A stretch of 64,000 bases of DNA from Caenorhabditis remanei (lineage: Eukaryota > Nematoda > Chromadorea > Rhabditida > Rhabditidae), in the NCBI RefSeq assembly GCF_010183535.1, contig NC_071328.1:9486001-9550000 (forward strand), in the 5' to 3' direction. Below, piece by piece: positions 23,701 through 36,112 of the stretch. The notes under the pieces were generated by a model. It saw only the letters and a list, made by a program, of their open reading frames with translations. It was not told the DNA's origin and did no database searches. Numbering within the stretch: position 1 is the first letter of the stretch; the number at the start of each line of letters is the position of its first letter. The position numbers were made by a program, and so were the translations under genes.

Positions 23701-26700
23701 CGGAAGGTTGATACATAGTTCATCATAGATTGTCGCAAGATCGTCACGAATCAGTTCGAGGAAACTGTAATTGGGAAAAATATCATCTTGGTATGGATTT
23801 CTTACTTTGAAATTTCTTAACAAAAAAAGATATAGAGATTGAAATTAAAGTTTTGATTCGGCAATGGAAAAGTTCAGACAGGTTTTAAAACTCACATATC
23901 CGTCACTGGCTCCTCAACAAACGCTCGCAGTTTTTCAGCTCCAACCGAAATAAATATCATTCGCATTTTGTTGATCGACTCGTCCAACCATCGTTGTTCG
24001 TTAGTAACAACGAACACATGCAAAGTGAGAAGTACCTGAAAAATAAAACAAAAGATAACAATCGTCGAAAATGTCTTATCAATAGTTGGCACTCCGCCAG
24101 ATCTTCCGAAATTCTTTTGTTAAAGGAGAAAGAGATAGACAAAGATGGTTATCAGGCAGATGATATCACTGAGAAAAACTTAGAAAAAAGTAGGGGGATT
24201 GGAATTGGCTGATTGATTGATCGACCACGTATCAATCACAGGAAAAGATCAATCTGATTGATTTATAATGTTCTAATCTCTTGGGTTAGTAAATGAAAAC
24301 CACAGAAAGTGTTTTCTCTCAATCTCACTGTCTCTCACCTGAATTTGAATCTCTCTCGATTTCCTTTCGTCGGTTGCATTGCTTGTTTCATGACTTTCAT
24401 TCAGTTCTTGGCATGTCTTCAGAATGGTTTCGCATAGGAATTCGCAGAGAAGTTTCTGAAAAATTCAAAACTGAGAACAGTTTATAAATACAATGAACGT
24501 ACTGGACAGTTGCTTTCCCAAGTTTTGGCACGAAAATAAAAATCCAGTGATTCAACAATCCGGTAATAGACGTTAGCTGGGTCCGAATCGTCTTCAAGTA
24601 GTTCTGCATAGAACTTGAGAAATTCTTCTTTTAAACCATTCTCTTCACATTCTGAAAGAAACGATTAAATTATATAATAAATAAATTTCCGTAATATGAC
24701 TCACTGAATTCCACAATTTCTGTGTTCTCTCTATACTTCTTCATCCTTCCTGCCCGAGCTTCAGCAATACGCTTCTCTCTATAATTTAGTGGTTTCTTCT
24801 TGGCATCTGTGCCGTCAGATGATCCACAAGGAGCTGCTGATGAGGTGGAACTAGAAGAGGATCGAGGACAGTCACCTAGAACATGGGTAAGTTGGACAGG
24901 AACCTCGAACCATCAGACAAAAAATATACTACGCTTTATTCAAAAATATCCCGAGACAATGACATGCATGTACATGCCAGACTTGCATAAAGCTTTCACA
25001 CGTCTTGCAATAGGGGAGGGGCGGAGAGGGCATGACTCGGCTACATGATTTAATATCTCACCGTAAAGCCTTGCTGCTATTGGTCTTGGTGTTCCTGTTT
25101 CTCCATCATCTGTCATCGTCCCTCTGTCCAGAATAGACGATGATGATTCTCCGACGTGGCTTGATGAGCTGGACGAGCTAGGTCCATCCTCGAGCAATTC
25201 GTCCATGTCTGGAAACACGTGATGAATTGCAATGTTTATACGGGATTTGTTTTGAGCACCAATGACATTTTGTTCTGACAGAACTATTTCGAACAAAGAA
25301 ACAATTTATGCGCGTCGAAAAAATCGAAGACGGAAAAGACCGCAAAGTGGTAACAGGTGAATGAAAAATATCGAAACGAGAGAAAGGAGTGGCGACACGG
25401 TGATATTAAGACTGATAACACGTTGACGACCAGGAGAATGAGAATGGAGAAAAGAGACGAAAAGAGTAAGAGACAGTAGATTGAGAATAGGTTGGCACTA
25501 TGCCAGGCAACGAAAAGAGGTTCGTTGGAAGTGTGAAAACCTGTTCTATATGTAGTCGTGTATTGATACATTTCTAAAAGTACAAATCGCGAATGACTAC
25601 TGCAACAGAAACAATTGAAAATGTCAATAGCGTTTTCTCTTATGAAAAAGATTTAAGCTTCCATGGAATTCGATTAAGTGCTTGAAATTCTGATCAGCAA
25701 GACAAGACGAAACACCTTATTGTTTAACTCAAACTTAAAAAATCTACTTTCACTTCCCGTTCAAATGATTCAAAACTAATGGTCATTTTCAAATAGAAAA
25801 TGAATGTCATGCATTTATTTCGTTATCAGCATTAAACTTCCTGACAGATAAGAATTTCAAAAAGAAACGTATCAGGATGCTTGGTTTGAAATTTACAAAA
25901 AGAACGCCGGGAAAACAATATTTAAACCGATTGTCAATCACAGGATACCAAAACACTGGTTTCAAGCTACAATTTAATTATTCGAGTAACTTTTTATCAA
26001 TTAAGAAACAAATCAATTACAAAAAATCAACGCTCAAGAATTAGGTTCTTGGGTGTAGTTGAGACGCATTTTAAGACGAAGAACAATATCTATGCAATGC
26101 TTTCTAAAATTCTTATTAATTTCTGAATCGATTCAATAAATTGTTACAACTTACCCTTATCATGTTTCCTGGCGTAAATTTATCTGCTAATTCGGTAGAT
26201 CAACTTTTTTTTCACAGTGAATAATCGAATACGACACGGTATACGCGCGAACGTGTGATTCTACGAATAGGGTGTTGGTGTATATGAACACTATGCAACC
26301 TGTCTGCCGTAGCAAAGAGGGAGTGATCGAAGAACTGTGAAAAGTGAGGCATAAAGGCTGTAGAAGAGAGTGTGAAGGTACAAAAAGAAGGCAGAAAGAA
26401 AAAGGTACTGCGCAAACGAAAGACAGTAGATAGAGAATACGAGAAATTGGAGAATGTCAATAGGTAAATGGTAGAAGAAGGAAGAACTCAAACAGAACAC
26501 TCTCTCCCGCGGGGTGTACTCTGCCAGCAATTGTACAGTATCATTGTCGGAGACGGAAAATACATTTGGATCAAATGTAAATATAATCAGAACACTGAGA
26601 TATTGTCGAAATAAAAAAGTGATACCCGGTGTTTGCGGACTTAGTGGAAAAATTATTAAAATTAGCACTAAGTCCGCAAACACCGGTATCACTTTTTTTA

Positions 26701-27481
26701 TTTCGACAATATATAGATAGAAAGAACATTGAATCAGAGAGCGTGTTTTGAATTATTTAAAATTTCTAGGATTGTATTTCAGTGCTACAACAGAAACTGA
26801 GAGCACTGTCGATTGATTATTTTTGCTCACTGAGTTTTCAAAATTTCAAAAATACAACGAAATTCATGTTATATTTTATCAACAAGAATCTATTGAAATA
26901 AGGCGGAGAAAATATCTGAACCCAGTGAAGCATTCTATTCTGTTCGGAAACGGAAGAAAAGTATAACAAAAATTGATTACTGAATGCCATAAATCGAAAA
27001 AACAAAATAGTACTGAAGAGGAAAAGAAGTGTGAAAAAGGAAACAGATAGACGACTAAAATGGCGAAAAATAGGCAGCAAATTAATTGAAGTCGCACTAT
27101 ATCAAGGTCGTTAAAGAAAGGTCAGAATAAAGAAAAAGAAAACGAGATGACTTTTTTTGTGATAAGAGAATTTGAGAAAAAGGCGATTTTGATTAATAAA
27201 AAAAGCAACTCACTTGCTCTAGCACTTGTCGATGGCTTCGAGTTTTTATTCCTCCTTTTTGTAACCTGAAATATAAAGATAAAATTACATTGCTTTAAAA
27301 CTAGGCAGAGTATCTAGACTAAAATATTTATTACCTCGTTGAGAATAATTTTTCTGACAGAATCGAATGGAATATCTTCTCGTGGCAGTTTAACCGGACT
27401 GACAGTTGAGAGCATTTCGAAAGCGACATCTTCAAATGTTTTTGTTTCATGATGATGCTCCGTTTTTTGATGGTCCCTCAT
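20795..27481 (-). CDS. Treslin/TICRR (Sld3)-like replication initiation factor
   Basis: Fourteen exons can be joined in frame from ATG 27481 to the stop at 20795: 27335-27481, 27214-27265, 25062-25274, 24705-24875, 24503-24651, 24339-24455, 23896-24035, 23478-23764, 22364-22767, 21909-22226, 21671-21852, 21446-21500, 21203-21391 and 20795-21133. They give 920 residues. The segment over residues 210-360 (LKEEFLKFYAELL, IQIQVLLTLHVFVV, LRAFVEEPVTDMF, IYDELCINLPADLV) resembles the Sld3-Treslin domain, with its FLEEV and LPADF motifs. The rest is disordered: an acidic run (near 505-530), Ser-rich tracts, basic patches and many SP/TP sites that could be CDK targets. Treslin loads Cdc45 at replication origins with TopBP1. 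The assignment is by remote similarity judged by eye. Confidence 0.6.
26603..26709. mobile_element. Short palindromic MITE
   Basis: Two arms of about 48 bp (TTGTCGAAATAAAAAA…GCGGACTTAGTG and its inverse) flank a 10-15 bp AT loop. TA stands on both sides, as expected for a Tc1/mariner-type target site. It lies in the long intron 2 of the Treslin-like gene (25275-27213). It is too short to code for anything. Confidence 0.8.
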
Positions 27482-27537
27482 TTTTAGTGGCTTTGTTAAG
27501 ATTTAGTGATTAGAAGAGCATTCATCCGTTAGTTTCT

Positions 27538-30500
27538 GAAAAATTTAAAATTTGCGCAAATTAGAAGTTGCTTAGCTGCGGAATCTCGTCAAGATTTCGA
27601 TTGTAGATAAGAGTGAAATTGACAAATAGGTGGTTCCTTGGGAAGAGCGATGATTTCGGGTAGAAATGAATGGTGAACATAGATTGTTATATTTAAACAT
27701 GAAACGTGGAATTATGATAATAAAGTATTCTGAGAACAACCAGAGTTGATGAGGGATATTGAGTTTTTTTTTCAGAACTCATTACTGCTCAAAATCACTA
27801 ATTAATTACAAAAATGCATACATTTCCTCACAACAGCTTGTTCTTTAATTTTTGATTTAAAAATATCAAACTTCCGTGTCTAGATTAACTCCGAACAGAA
27901 CAGAAACGTTTCGGATCAAAGTCCAATAACAACTGATAAACTATAAATTATATCAGAATAGAATTCATAACCGAAAATATATATAATGCTTTTGGCGTCG
28001 TCGTCGTCGTCTGTGTCGTCTGAAGATGCAGAGAAAGAGAGAAGCGTGGAGGAGTGAGAAGGAAAGGAGCGGTGGTGGTGAAGGGTGTAGAAACCTTAGA
28101 GATTGGTCAAAAGCCTAGAGACCCAGAGAACCAGAGATAGGCCGCACCCAGTTGGTGCCGGTCACCTCAGTAAAGGGGAAGAATAGAAGAGATGGAGAGG
28201 AAGAGAGAGGAATGGACACACGGAATGAAAATAGCCACGGCAATGTGTGTTGTTGGAGAACGCGAGGCAAAATAGAGTAAACGGGACGAGATGGGACCAA
28301 TGTCGGGTCACAATAACCTTCAGGACAACAATCGGAAGAGCAAAGTTTAGGAAAGTCGTTTTGAAAGGGATTTTGAAGATCAACATATTTGTACCATAAG
28401 CCTTTGACTTTCAGTAATCATTTCGGCAGAGGCACTTTCAAATAACTTTCAAAAATTATGAAATAACTTTAAAGAATTACCGAAATGTATTACTTTTGCT
28501 TCCTTAAACCCGATTTGTTAGATCTACCCTTTCGATATGGGTACATGACTGCGCCATGAAAATATAGAAAAATTATAATACTAGAGGAAAATTTGAAAGA
28601 AATGACAAAATCGTGATTCACTGGTCGAATGAAGCAGATTAGGTTCTAATACATGGTGTGCCCAATTTTCATTTACGAATGGAAGCAGGGGGTGTCCCAA
28701 CACAACCTATGCTACAACCAACCAGCTGGCATTTACGGACCGAACCTCATAGAAACGGAAATTGGCTTCCAGTATAAAACCTATAGATAAAGCTTTCGCT
28801 GCGGGATTGAAATAACAGGAAATACGATCAGAAGAAGTAAGCGACTCTGTAACGACGTGAAACTGAAAAAGAAACTAGACAGGAAAAAACTTCCAACGGC
28901 GCATTCAATGTATGTAAAGAGTATAAAAGAAACCAATGCAGCAACGACCGCGTCTAGCAGGTACATATAACTATATGCGTTGTTCAACCAATTCGCCCTC
29001 TTTCTCTCTATTCATCTCTTCACTTTTCCGTTCATTTGTTCGCCTCTTTTCCTCTTATTCAGATGTATGACGAGCGGTCATCTCGGAGAACGACCTCGAT
29101 TTCGAATCTTCCTTTGACGCATACGTCTCCTCAATTCACTTGATTCCTAGCTTCTTTCATTTTTTTCATTCCCGCCGTTTTTCCTATTCAAATCGAACAA
29201 AAACGGCTGACGACATGGGAATGGGGAGCGCCTGCTTGATTCATCACTTGTCAATGGCAATATTTATTCCCATTCTACTTATGAATGTCAGTTATTTATT
29301 ACATAACTTTGTATGAGCACGCATTATGAATCCTGAAACGAAATTCGGAAATCGTGTTTTCAATTTCTGCATTTGCAAGCCAGCTGTCTCGAAGCCGGCG
29401 AGGATATGTTAAACAGCCGTCTGGAGACAAAGTAGACGCAGACATAAAGAGTGAATGGGACTTGGCAAAACGCCAAGTCTGCGAGTGGCATTGTTGACCC
29501 ACTAATTATGGCGTAAATAAGGGCAAAGAGATCGAAATTTGAGGCCAGGTGACATTACCAAGCGGGAATGGAAAACGGATGGAAATCGAGTATATTTTTC
29601 GGTGTAAATTAGGGACTAGACTTATTTGCAACAGCATGAATAGAGCATAATTCACTAATTGTGTGGGAAAATACGTTGCCGAGAGAGAAAAACAAAAATA
29701 TATGAAGTCTCCTGTATTTGCAACACAACTGTTCCAAAACAAAATTGAATTAATTTCTGGAAATAAAGTTTTAAAAATTCCCAGGGCTAAAAGCAAATAG
29801 GAGCAGAAAGATTTAAAATAAGCACAGAATAAACCAAAAATGTGTCTTTGGTGGAAAATGAATTGCAGACGTTATCCGAGAGGAGTCCACGAAGAAAAAA
29901 TGCGGGCGCATGATTATACGAGAAGTTGCGGACATACATGCGCCTACAGTAATCTACAGTAATCTCAAACGTGCGAATGAAATAAAAACAAATTGCGTTG
30001 CATTGCAACAGTGGAAATCAACTAACTTTTGAAGAAAATGTGAAAAAAAAACAGAAAAACACTCCATGTTTCCTGAAAAACTGAATACACCACGAATAAA
30101 ATAATCAACACTTATTTTTATGTTTACTCTTGAATCGTCATCATTGCTGTATTAATCTGAATATCCCGAGTAAATTGAGTTTACAAATCATCTTGCTCTT
30201 CAATTTTCCCCAGTTTGCAACAAATTTGGATGTTTCATGTTTGACAAGCGGCGCGGCGCCTAATCAGTGATTATTTGGCTTGAAAAGAGAAAAGAGAAAA
30301 AGAGTAAGAGAGGAATAATTTCTCTTATCACTGATTTTGTCCCGTAAATTGAAAGAAAGAGCACGAAAGAGTTGCCATTCTCTTCAAAATCACTGATAGA
30401 AGTTGTTATCACCACTACCAAATGGACAGTTTCGATTTTTCTACTAAATTTCTCCTAATTCGTCCAACTTTTCGTTTGGTTTTCTCTCCCACTCATTTTC

Positions 30501-30599
30501 AGAAAATCAAGAAGAATCTTCCTTCGAAGTCAGTAAAAATTTCTGAGCACAGAAGCCTCTCTCGTATCCCTGTTGTTTGTCTGAATCTTACGTCAATTA
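27538..30599. other. Long non-coding stretch
   Basis: About 3 kb between the divergent Treslin-like and haf-9 genes. A GTC repeat is near 27996-28020. Several 60-100 codon frames occur, but none has domains or good splice context. It probably holds the promoters of both genes and repeat remnants. Confidence 0.5.
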
Positions 30600-31742
30600 C
30601 AGTAGCGAGCATAAGTGAGTACCCCTAGGTACTTTTATGTGTAACTCAGCTGAATCATGTCCTTTTTGCCTAAACTTTTTTTTGAAAGGAAGCCAAAATA
30701 TTCAGCAATACGAATATATGTTTTTTGAAAAACTTCCATCACTGATTTTTTCGATAATCGATTTTTCCTGATCTTGATTTGAAAATCCGAAAAAAAACTT
30801 TTTATTTTTCTCTTGGAGTTATTGAGTTTTTGATGTCAAAATGATGGAACATGTTCAATTAAACAAAAAATTATGTTGAATTGGCTTTTCAACTCCTGAG
30901 CATCGTGCTAGAGCTCCAGAAGTCAAAAGTAGTACATTTGAAAAAATCTTCATAACTCCTCAAAAAAGGCTTCAAATTAGCCGAAACATGCACCAAAAGA
31001 CGTGTCTTGAGTTTTTCTACAAACCAACATCAAAAAATTACAGTTTAAGAAAAAATAGTTTTTCTAATTTTTTCACTAACAATTTTTTTTAATTCCTATT
31101 TTTCTCAATTTCTGGTATTTTGTGACTACAACATGAACAAGGAACACATAAATGTGTTTTATTATGTGTGATAAAGCATCTTGCATGCAGTATTTGAAAG
31201 TTATGTTTGTTTTTCATCCAGAAAATACCAGAAATTGAGAAAAAATAGGAATAAAAAAAAATTTTAGTGAAAAAATTTGAAAAATTATTTTTTCTTAAAC
31301 TGTAATTTTTTGATGCTGGTTTGTAGAAAAACTCAAGACACGTTTTTTGGTGCATGTTTCGGCTAATTTGAAGCTTTTTTTGAGGAGTTATGAAGATTTT
31401 TTCGAATGCACTACTTTTGACTTCTGGAGCTCTAGCACGATGCTCAGGAGTTGAGAAGCCAATTCAACATAATTTTTTGTTTATTTGAACATGTTCCATC
31501 ATTTTGACATCAAAAACTCAATAACTCCAAGAGAAAAATAAAAAGTTTTTTTTCGGATTTTCAAATCAAGATCAGGAAAAATCGATTATCGAAAAAATCA
31601 GTGATGGAAGTTTTTCAAAAAACGTATATTCGTATTGCTGAATATTTTGGCTTCCTTTCAAAAAAAGTTTAGGCAAAACGGACATGATTCAGCTGAGATA
31701 CACATAAAAGTACCTAGGGGTACTCACTTATGCTCGCTACTG
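30600..31742. mobile_element. 1.14 kb foldback transposon (non-autonomous, Tc1/mariner-like ends)
   Basis: The two halves are near-perfect inverted repeats of about 500 bp around a centre near 31170. The ends are CAGTAGCGAGCATAAGTGAG and its complement, and TA flanks both (30598-30599 and 31743-31744). CAGT termini with a TA target fit the Tc1/mariner group. No transposase frame is present. The arms differ only at scattered bases, so the insertion or last homogenisation is recent. Confidence 0.85.
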
Positions 31743-31782
31743 TAAACCCTAATCAACATCGTATCTTTTCAATTTCAGAAGA

Positions 31783-34700
31783 ATGACATCTTCTCTTTAC
31801 ACGGGTGGTCAAGCCCTTTTCATCTGTCTTGCATTCATTGGTTTAGATCTTTTAGTCAATATTTTCGGTCTCGCTTGGAATGGAAAAGTTTGTAAAATTG
31901 TCAGAATATCTAGATTTAGTTTTTAATTTTCAGTACTTCACATTTGCCAATATAGCGCATTGGTTTGATTTGGAGAATTATAGTTTCTTGAAAAATCCGG
32001 TGGATTTCTTGGTATGTTTCATTTTTCCTTATCCCTTCCTCTAAGCTCCTTTTCCTCTAGGCTGTTGCTTTGATTCGTGACAGTATTCTTCTTGGTGGAG
32101 CAGTTTCAGCATGGGCTTCTCCTTCTGGATTCTCACAAGTTGCTGAAAATGTCAAGTGAGAATTTCTATAGTTCTCGTGAAAAGATTATTCAAATATGTG
32201 TTCAGAAATGTTGTCTTTGCTGCAATGCTCTTGATTGTTGCATTTGCTCCATCGAAACTTCTTGCATTCTATGAAGATGATAATATCCGATTGGCAGTTG
32301 GAGACTGGATTTTGATGATTTGGTGCATTTTTGCTTCACTTCTTCTTCAAGGAATCTGGACTTCAGTTCTCACTCATGTCACTGAAGTTGCTGCTGGAAC
32401 TGGAGACTCTCTTCTTTTCGGAGATGCTGAACTTGAAGAAAGACTTCGCCAAGAAGAAGCTGAAAAGGCAGCTGAACAAAGAGAGACTTTCCAATTACTG
32501 TACAGACTTCTTGGATACATGGGAAGACAATGGAAATACTACGGAATGGCCTTCTTCTTCCTGTTCTGTTACTCCCTCAGTAAGTTTCAAACTAAAAAAG
32601 GCAAAATCTTTTTTTAATGCCATCATACTTTCTTGTCATCATGATTAATCAAGAGTAGCAAATAAACCTAAATCATGTGGCGTGAAGAGTTGAACTCGAG
32701 CACAGCGGTGCGGCTGCCAACTGTCAAGCGAAAACGCTAGCCACTGCGCTACGAGTGTAACAGCAGCAAGAGGCAAAAGAGGGTAGTTATGAACGCGGGG
32801 TGCGTGCGAAGGAAAGTGATCGATGTATGTGTGTAGAGATAATGGTTTGGGGAGAATTTAGAAAAAATGAAATTAAGGGCTGAAATTACTTCAGGTCGAG
32901 TCTTCATTCCTTTTTATACTGGAGAAGTTGTCACTGCAGTATTCGGAGATCAAGCTTCATATGAGAGACTTCACAGAACAGTTCTCATCATGGGTCTTCT
33001 CTCTTTGGCATCGTATGTTTTTAAAATAGATTCACACTTTATTTCCCTTATTTTAGAACGGTTTTCGGTGGTCTTCGTGGAGGTTCTTTCACATATGCTC
33101 ACGCTACAATTGATCGTCAAATTCGTAATGATTTATTCCGCTCTGTTGTGAAACAAGAAATCGGATTTTTCGACATGAACAAGACTGGTGAGAATATATG
33201 AAGGAAAAAAGAGAGAAACTTAAAGATATTTTCAGGAGAAATTTGTTCCCGATTGTCAGCTGATTGTCAGACAATGTCAAATACATTGTCTCTTTACATG
33301 AATGTACTTACAAGGTGAGATTATTGTTTCAAAAACCGTCTTCATTCTGAGAAAACCAAACTAAACATAGGAAATTGTATTGCCTGAAGAAAAGAAAAAA
33401 GTTACAAAACCAATATTTCAGAAACTTGACGATGCTCTTCGGTTCACTCATTTTCATGTTCACCCTTTCGTGGAAACTGTCCATGATTACTCTTATCAAT
33501 ATTCCAATTATCTTCTTGGTCAACAAAATTTTCGGAGTTTGGTATGATGTAAGTTTTTACTTTCTAAACGGGGTTTCGAAAATAGATTTGTCTCAAAAAT
33601 ATCATGGAAGGGACGGGGCTCCCAACGGAATGAGTTAAGTTTATGACCGCGTGGCTCGTCAGACGGTCGAGCTTTTGTTGCACTGGGCATTGAGACATAG
33701 GATAGAACCCATCAGAGTACAACTGACTGATATGAAAATTTAGAGAATAGATTTTTATGCATGCGTTTTTCTGAAAAATAAGCTTCAGATTTCAAAAGTG
33801 CTTTTTCAATATTTTTAATTTCAGATGCTTTCTGAAGAGACTCAAAACTCAGTTGCAAAGGCTAATGACGTGGCAGAAGAGGTTCTTTCATCGATCCGAA
33901 CTGTCAAATCGTTCGCTTGTGAAAACTATGAATCGAGCAGGTTGCTGAAACACCGTAATCGTATCTTTTAATATTCATAACTTTTTTAGATTCATGACAT
34001 TCCTAAATGTCACTTTGAAAATCGCCACTCGCAAAGTGTTTGTCGTTATTGGATTGATCTGGTCTAATGAAGTGGGTCTACAGTACTTCAGTGCTACAGT
34101 AATCTGATGATTTTCAGCTTCTTCAAATGGGAATTCTCACGATTGTATTGTGGTATGGAGGACATTTAGTCATTGACAATAAAGTGGAATCTGGACTTTT
34201 AGTATCATTTCTTTTGTATCAATTCCAACTTGGAGAAAATTTGAGAGTTGGTGTTTGAAAAACTTTGTTCCTGTTTGATTTTTGTACTTCAGGAGCTCGG
34301 AGAAGTGTGGAATGGATTGATGCAAGCAGTCGGAGCATCTCGTAAAGTTTTTGAATTCATTGATAGACCACCACGTGTTGAGAATACTGGAACTTATGCT
34401 CCGGATGCAATGACAGGAAAAATTGAGTTCCGTCACGTGGCATTCAGTTATCCAATTCGTCCAGACCTTCCAATTATGGAAGATTTGACATTCACTGTTG
34501 AGCCAGGAGAGGTTGTCGCATTGGTTGGACCATCTGGAGGTGGAAAATCATCTTGTATTGCAATGTTGGAACATTTCTATGAGCCAACGAGTGGAGAAGT
34601 ATTGATTGATGGAGTTCCAGTCAGGTAAGCAAAGAAAATTTGGTGTAAAATGTGTATATTTATTCGAAATTTCAGAGAGTATGATCACAAATACTTGCAC

Positions 34701-35584
34701 ACAAAAGTGGCTCTTGTCGGACAGGAACCAGTACTCTATGCTCGATCAGTTTCTGAAAACATCGGATATGGACTGGATAAATACGATGATGATATGGTTC
34801 AGAAGGTTAGAAATTGCTCCAAAAATGACTCCGAATGATACGATTTACAGTCTGCTAAACTCGCAAATGCACATACTTTCATTATGAATGATACAACTGA
34901 TGGATATAATACTAATGTTGGAGAGAAAGGAAGTCAAATGTCGGGTAAAGAGAATAAAATGAAATTTTGTTTAGTTCTGACTTATTCGATAATTTCGACT
35001 TTCAGGAGGACAGAAACAAAGAATCGCAATTGCCCGTGCTCTTGTCCGTCAACCAGTTGTTCTTCTTTTAGATGAAGCAACTTCTGCCCTGGATGCTGAA
35101 TCTGAACATACTGTTTGTTTTTTCTTCCTATTTTAAATTCTATTTTTTTTTCAGGTCCAAGAGGCAATTTCAAAGAATTTGAAAGGAAAAACTGTCATTT
35201 TGATTGCTCACAGACTTTCTACTGTTGAGAATGCGGATAAAATTGTCGTAATTAATAAGGTAGTGTCTACTTTTTTATAGAGTTACTGCTCTGCTTCAGA
35301 GAGTAGCATATGAAAAAAAAAAACATTTCAAATTTCAGGGAAAAGTTGAACAACTTGGAAATCACAAGACTCTAATGGAACAAGAAGGACTTTACAAACA
35401 GTTGGTACAACGTCAAATGATGAGTGGAGAAGACGGTTTAGACGATGAAATTGAGGAGATTGAGCCAGTTCGTGAAGGAGGATCCGGAAGAAGCACAAGA
35501 GCTGGAGCACGCCGAATCAGAAGTCCATCACAATCTGTCAGTCAATCATTCTTGGGTACTTCATTTGCTAGTAGCTATCTATAA
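31783..35584 (+). CDS. haf-9: ABC half transporter, TAP-like (HAF family)
   Basis: About seventeen exons give roughly 800 residues. The N-terminus has a four-helix extra membrane domain (TMD0: [17 protein letters not shown] and further helices) as in TAPL/ABCB9. The core six-helix domain follows. The nucleotide-binding domain has Walker [11 protein letters not shown]-loop [17 protein letters not shown], signature [14 protein letters not shown], Walker [13 protein letters not shown] and the H-loop in ILIAHRLST. Such transporters act as dimers in lysosome-related organelles and move peptides. C. elegans has two close homologues, haf-4 and haf-9; the neighbourhood (Treslin-like gene next door) favours haf-9, but this is a recollection of gene order, not proof. 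A TTTCAG acceptor lies 4 nt before the ATG. The C-terminal tail after the NBD is acidic and then Ser/Arg-rich. Confidence 0.9.
32665..32755 (-). repeat. tRNA-derived SINE-like sequence in intron 4 of haf-9
   Basis: On the minus strand TAGCGCAGTGGC fits the Pol III A box exactly. About 50 bp on, GAGTTCAACTC is a degenerate B box. No full cloverleaf with an anticodon stem was found, so it is a tRNA-like repeat rather than a tRNA gene. Confidence 0.45.
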
Positions 35585-36112
35585 ATCATTGTTTAGTATT
35601 TGTTTATTTAGATTTTAAGAGAAAAACAACGATTCGAATAACTTGATCTTTTTTATCTGTTGAGTATAAAATTTCCTAATTTTTTGTTTCTTGAACCTGT
35701 ACGTTCTAAAAATTTCTTTTTACTAATGAATGATTCTCGAGAAGGGATGATGTTGGACAAAGAAATATCAGTACCACTCTCCACTGGAGCTCTTTTGGAT
35801 GTATTCTTCATGATTCTAACTCTGTCGGATACTCTGATTTTCTCCGTTTTTTGCAGTCCAGATGGAACAAGTTCGTGAAACTCGTTTCAAAAACATTCAT
35901 TTTGACGTGTTTCAAAAACCCAATTGATAAATCTCGCACAAAAAAAAATCACGATACCCTATTTTCTGTTTATAAAAGAAAGATGAAAGGGAAGCATAAT
36001 CAGTTTTCAATTTGAGGAAGGAGGGAACATTGAAATTGATATCGATAAACTGATTAGGAAAATTGTGAGTTTCCCACTTCCCCCGCAGTTGTCGTAACAA
36101 TGTTTTAGATCA
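35585..36112. other. Gap between haf-9 and the kinase gene
   Basis: About 530 bp, with no gene seen. Both flanking genes are on plus. Confidence 0.5.

Noticed and set aside
26291..26692. 133-codon minus-strand hydrophobic frame
   Set aside because: Lies in an intron of the Treslin-like gene and runs into the MITE; no conserved features.
10213..27481. Operon of the four minus-strand genes
   Set aside because: Gaps of 450-630 bp are longer than the roughly 100 bp typical of Caenorhabditis operons, and no SL2-type spacing was seen; left as co-oriented neighbours.
28162..30008. Several 60-100 codon minus-strand frames
   Set aside because: Phe/Leu/Ser-rich translations of purine-rich DNA; no splice logic or domains.
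33600..33720. Second tRNA-like sequence in a haf-9 intron
   Set aside because: GTGGCTCGTCAGACGGT is A-box-like, but no B box or cloverleaf follows.
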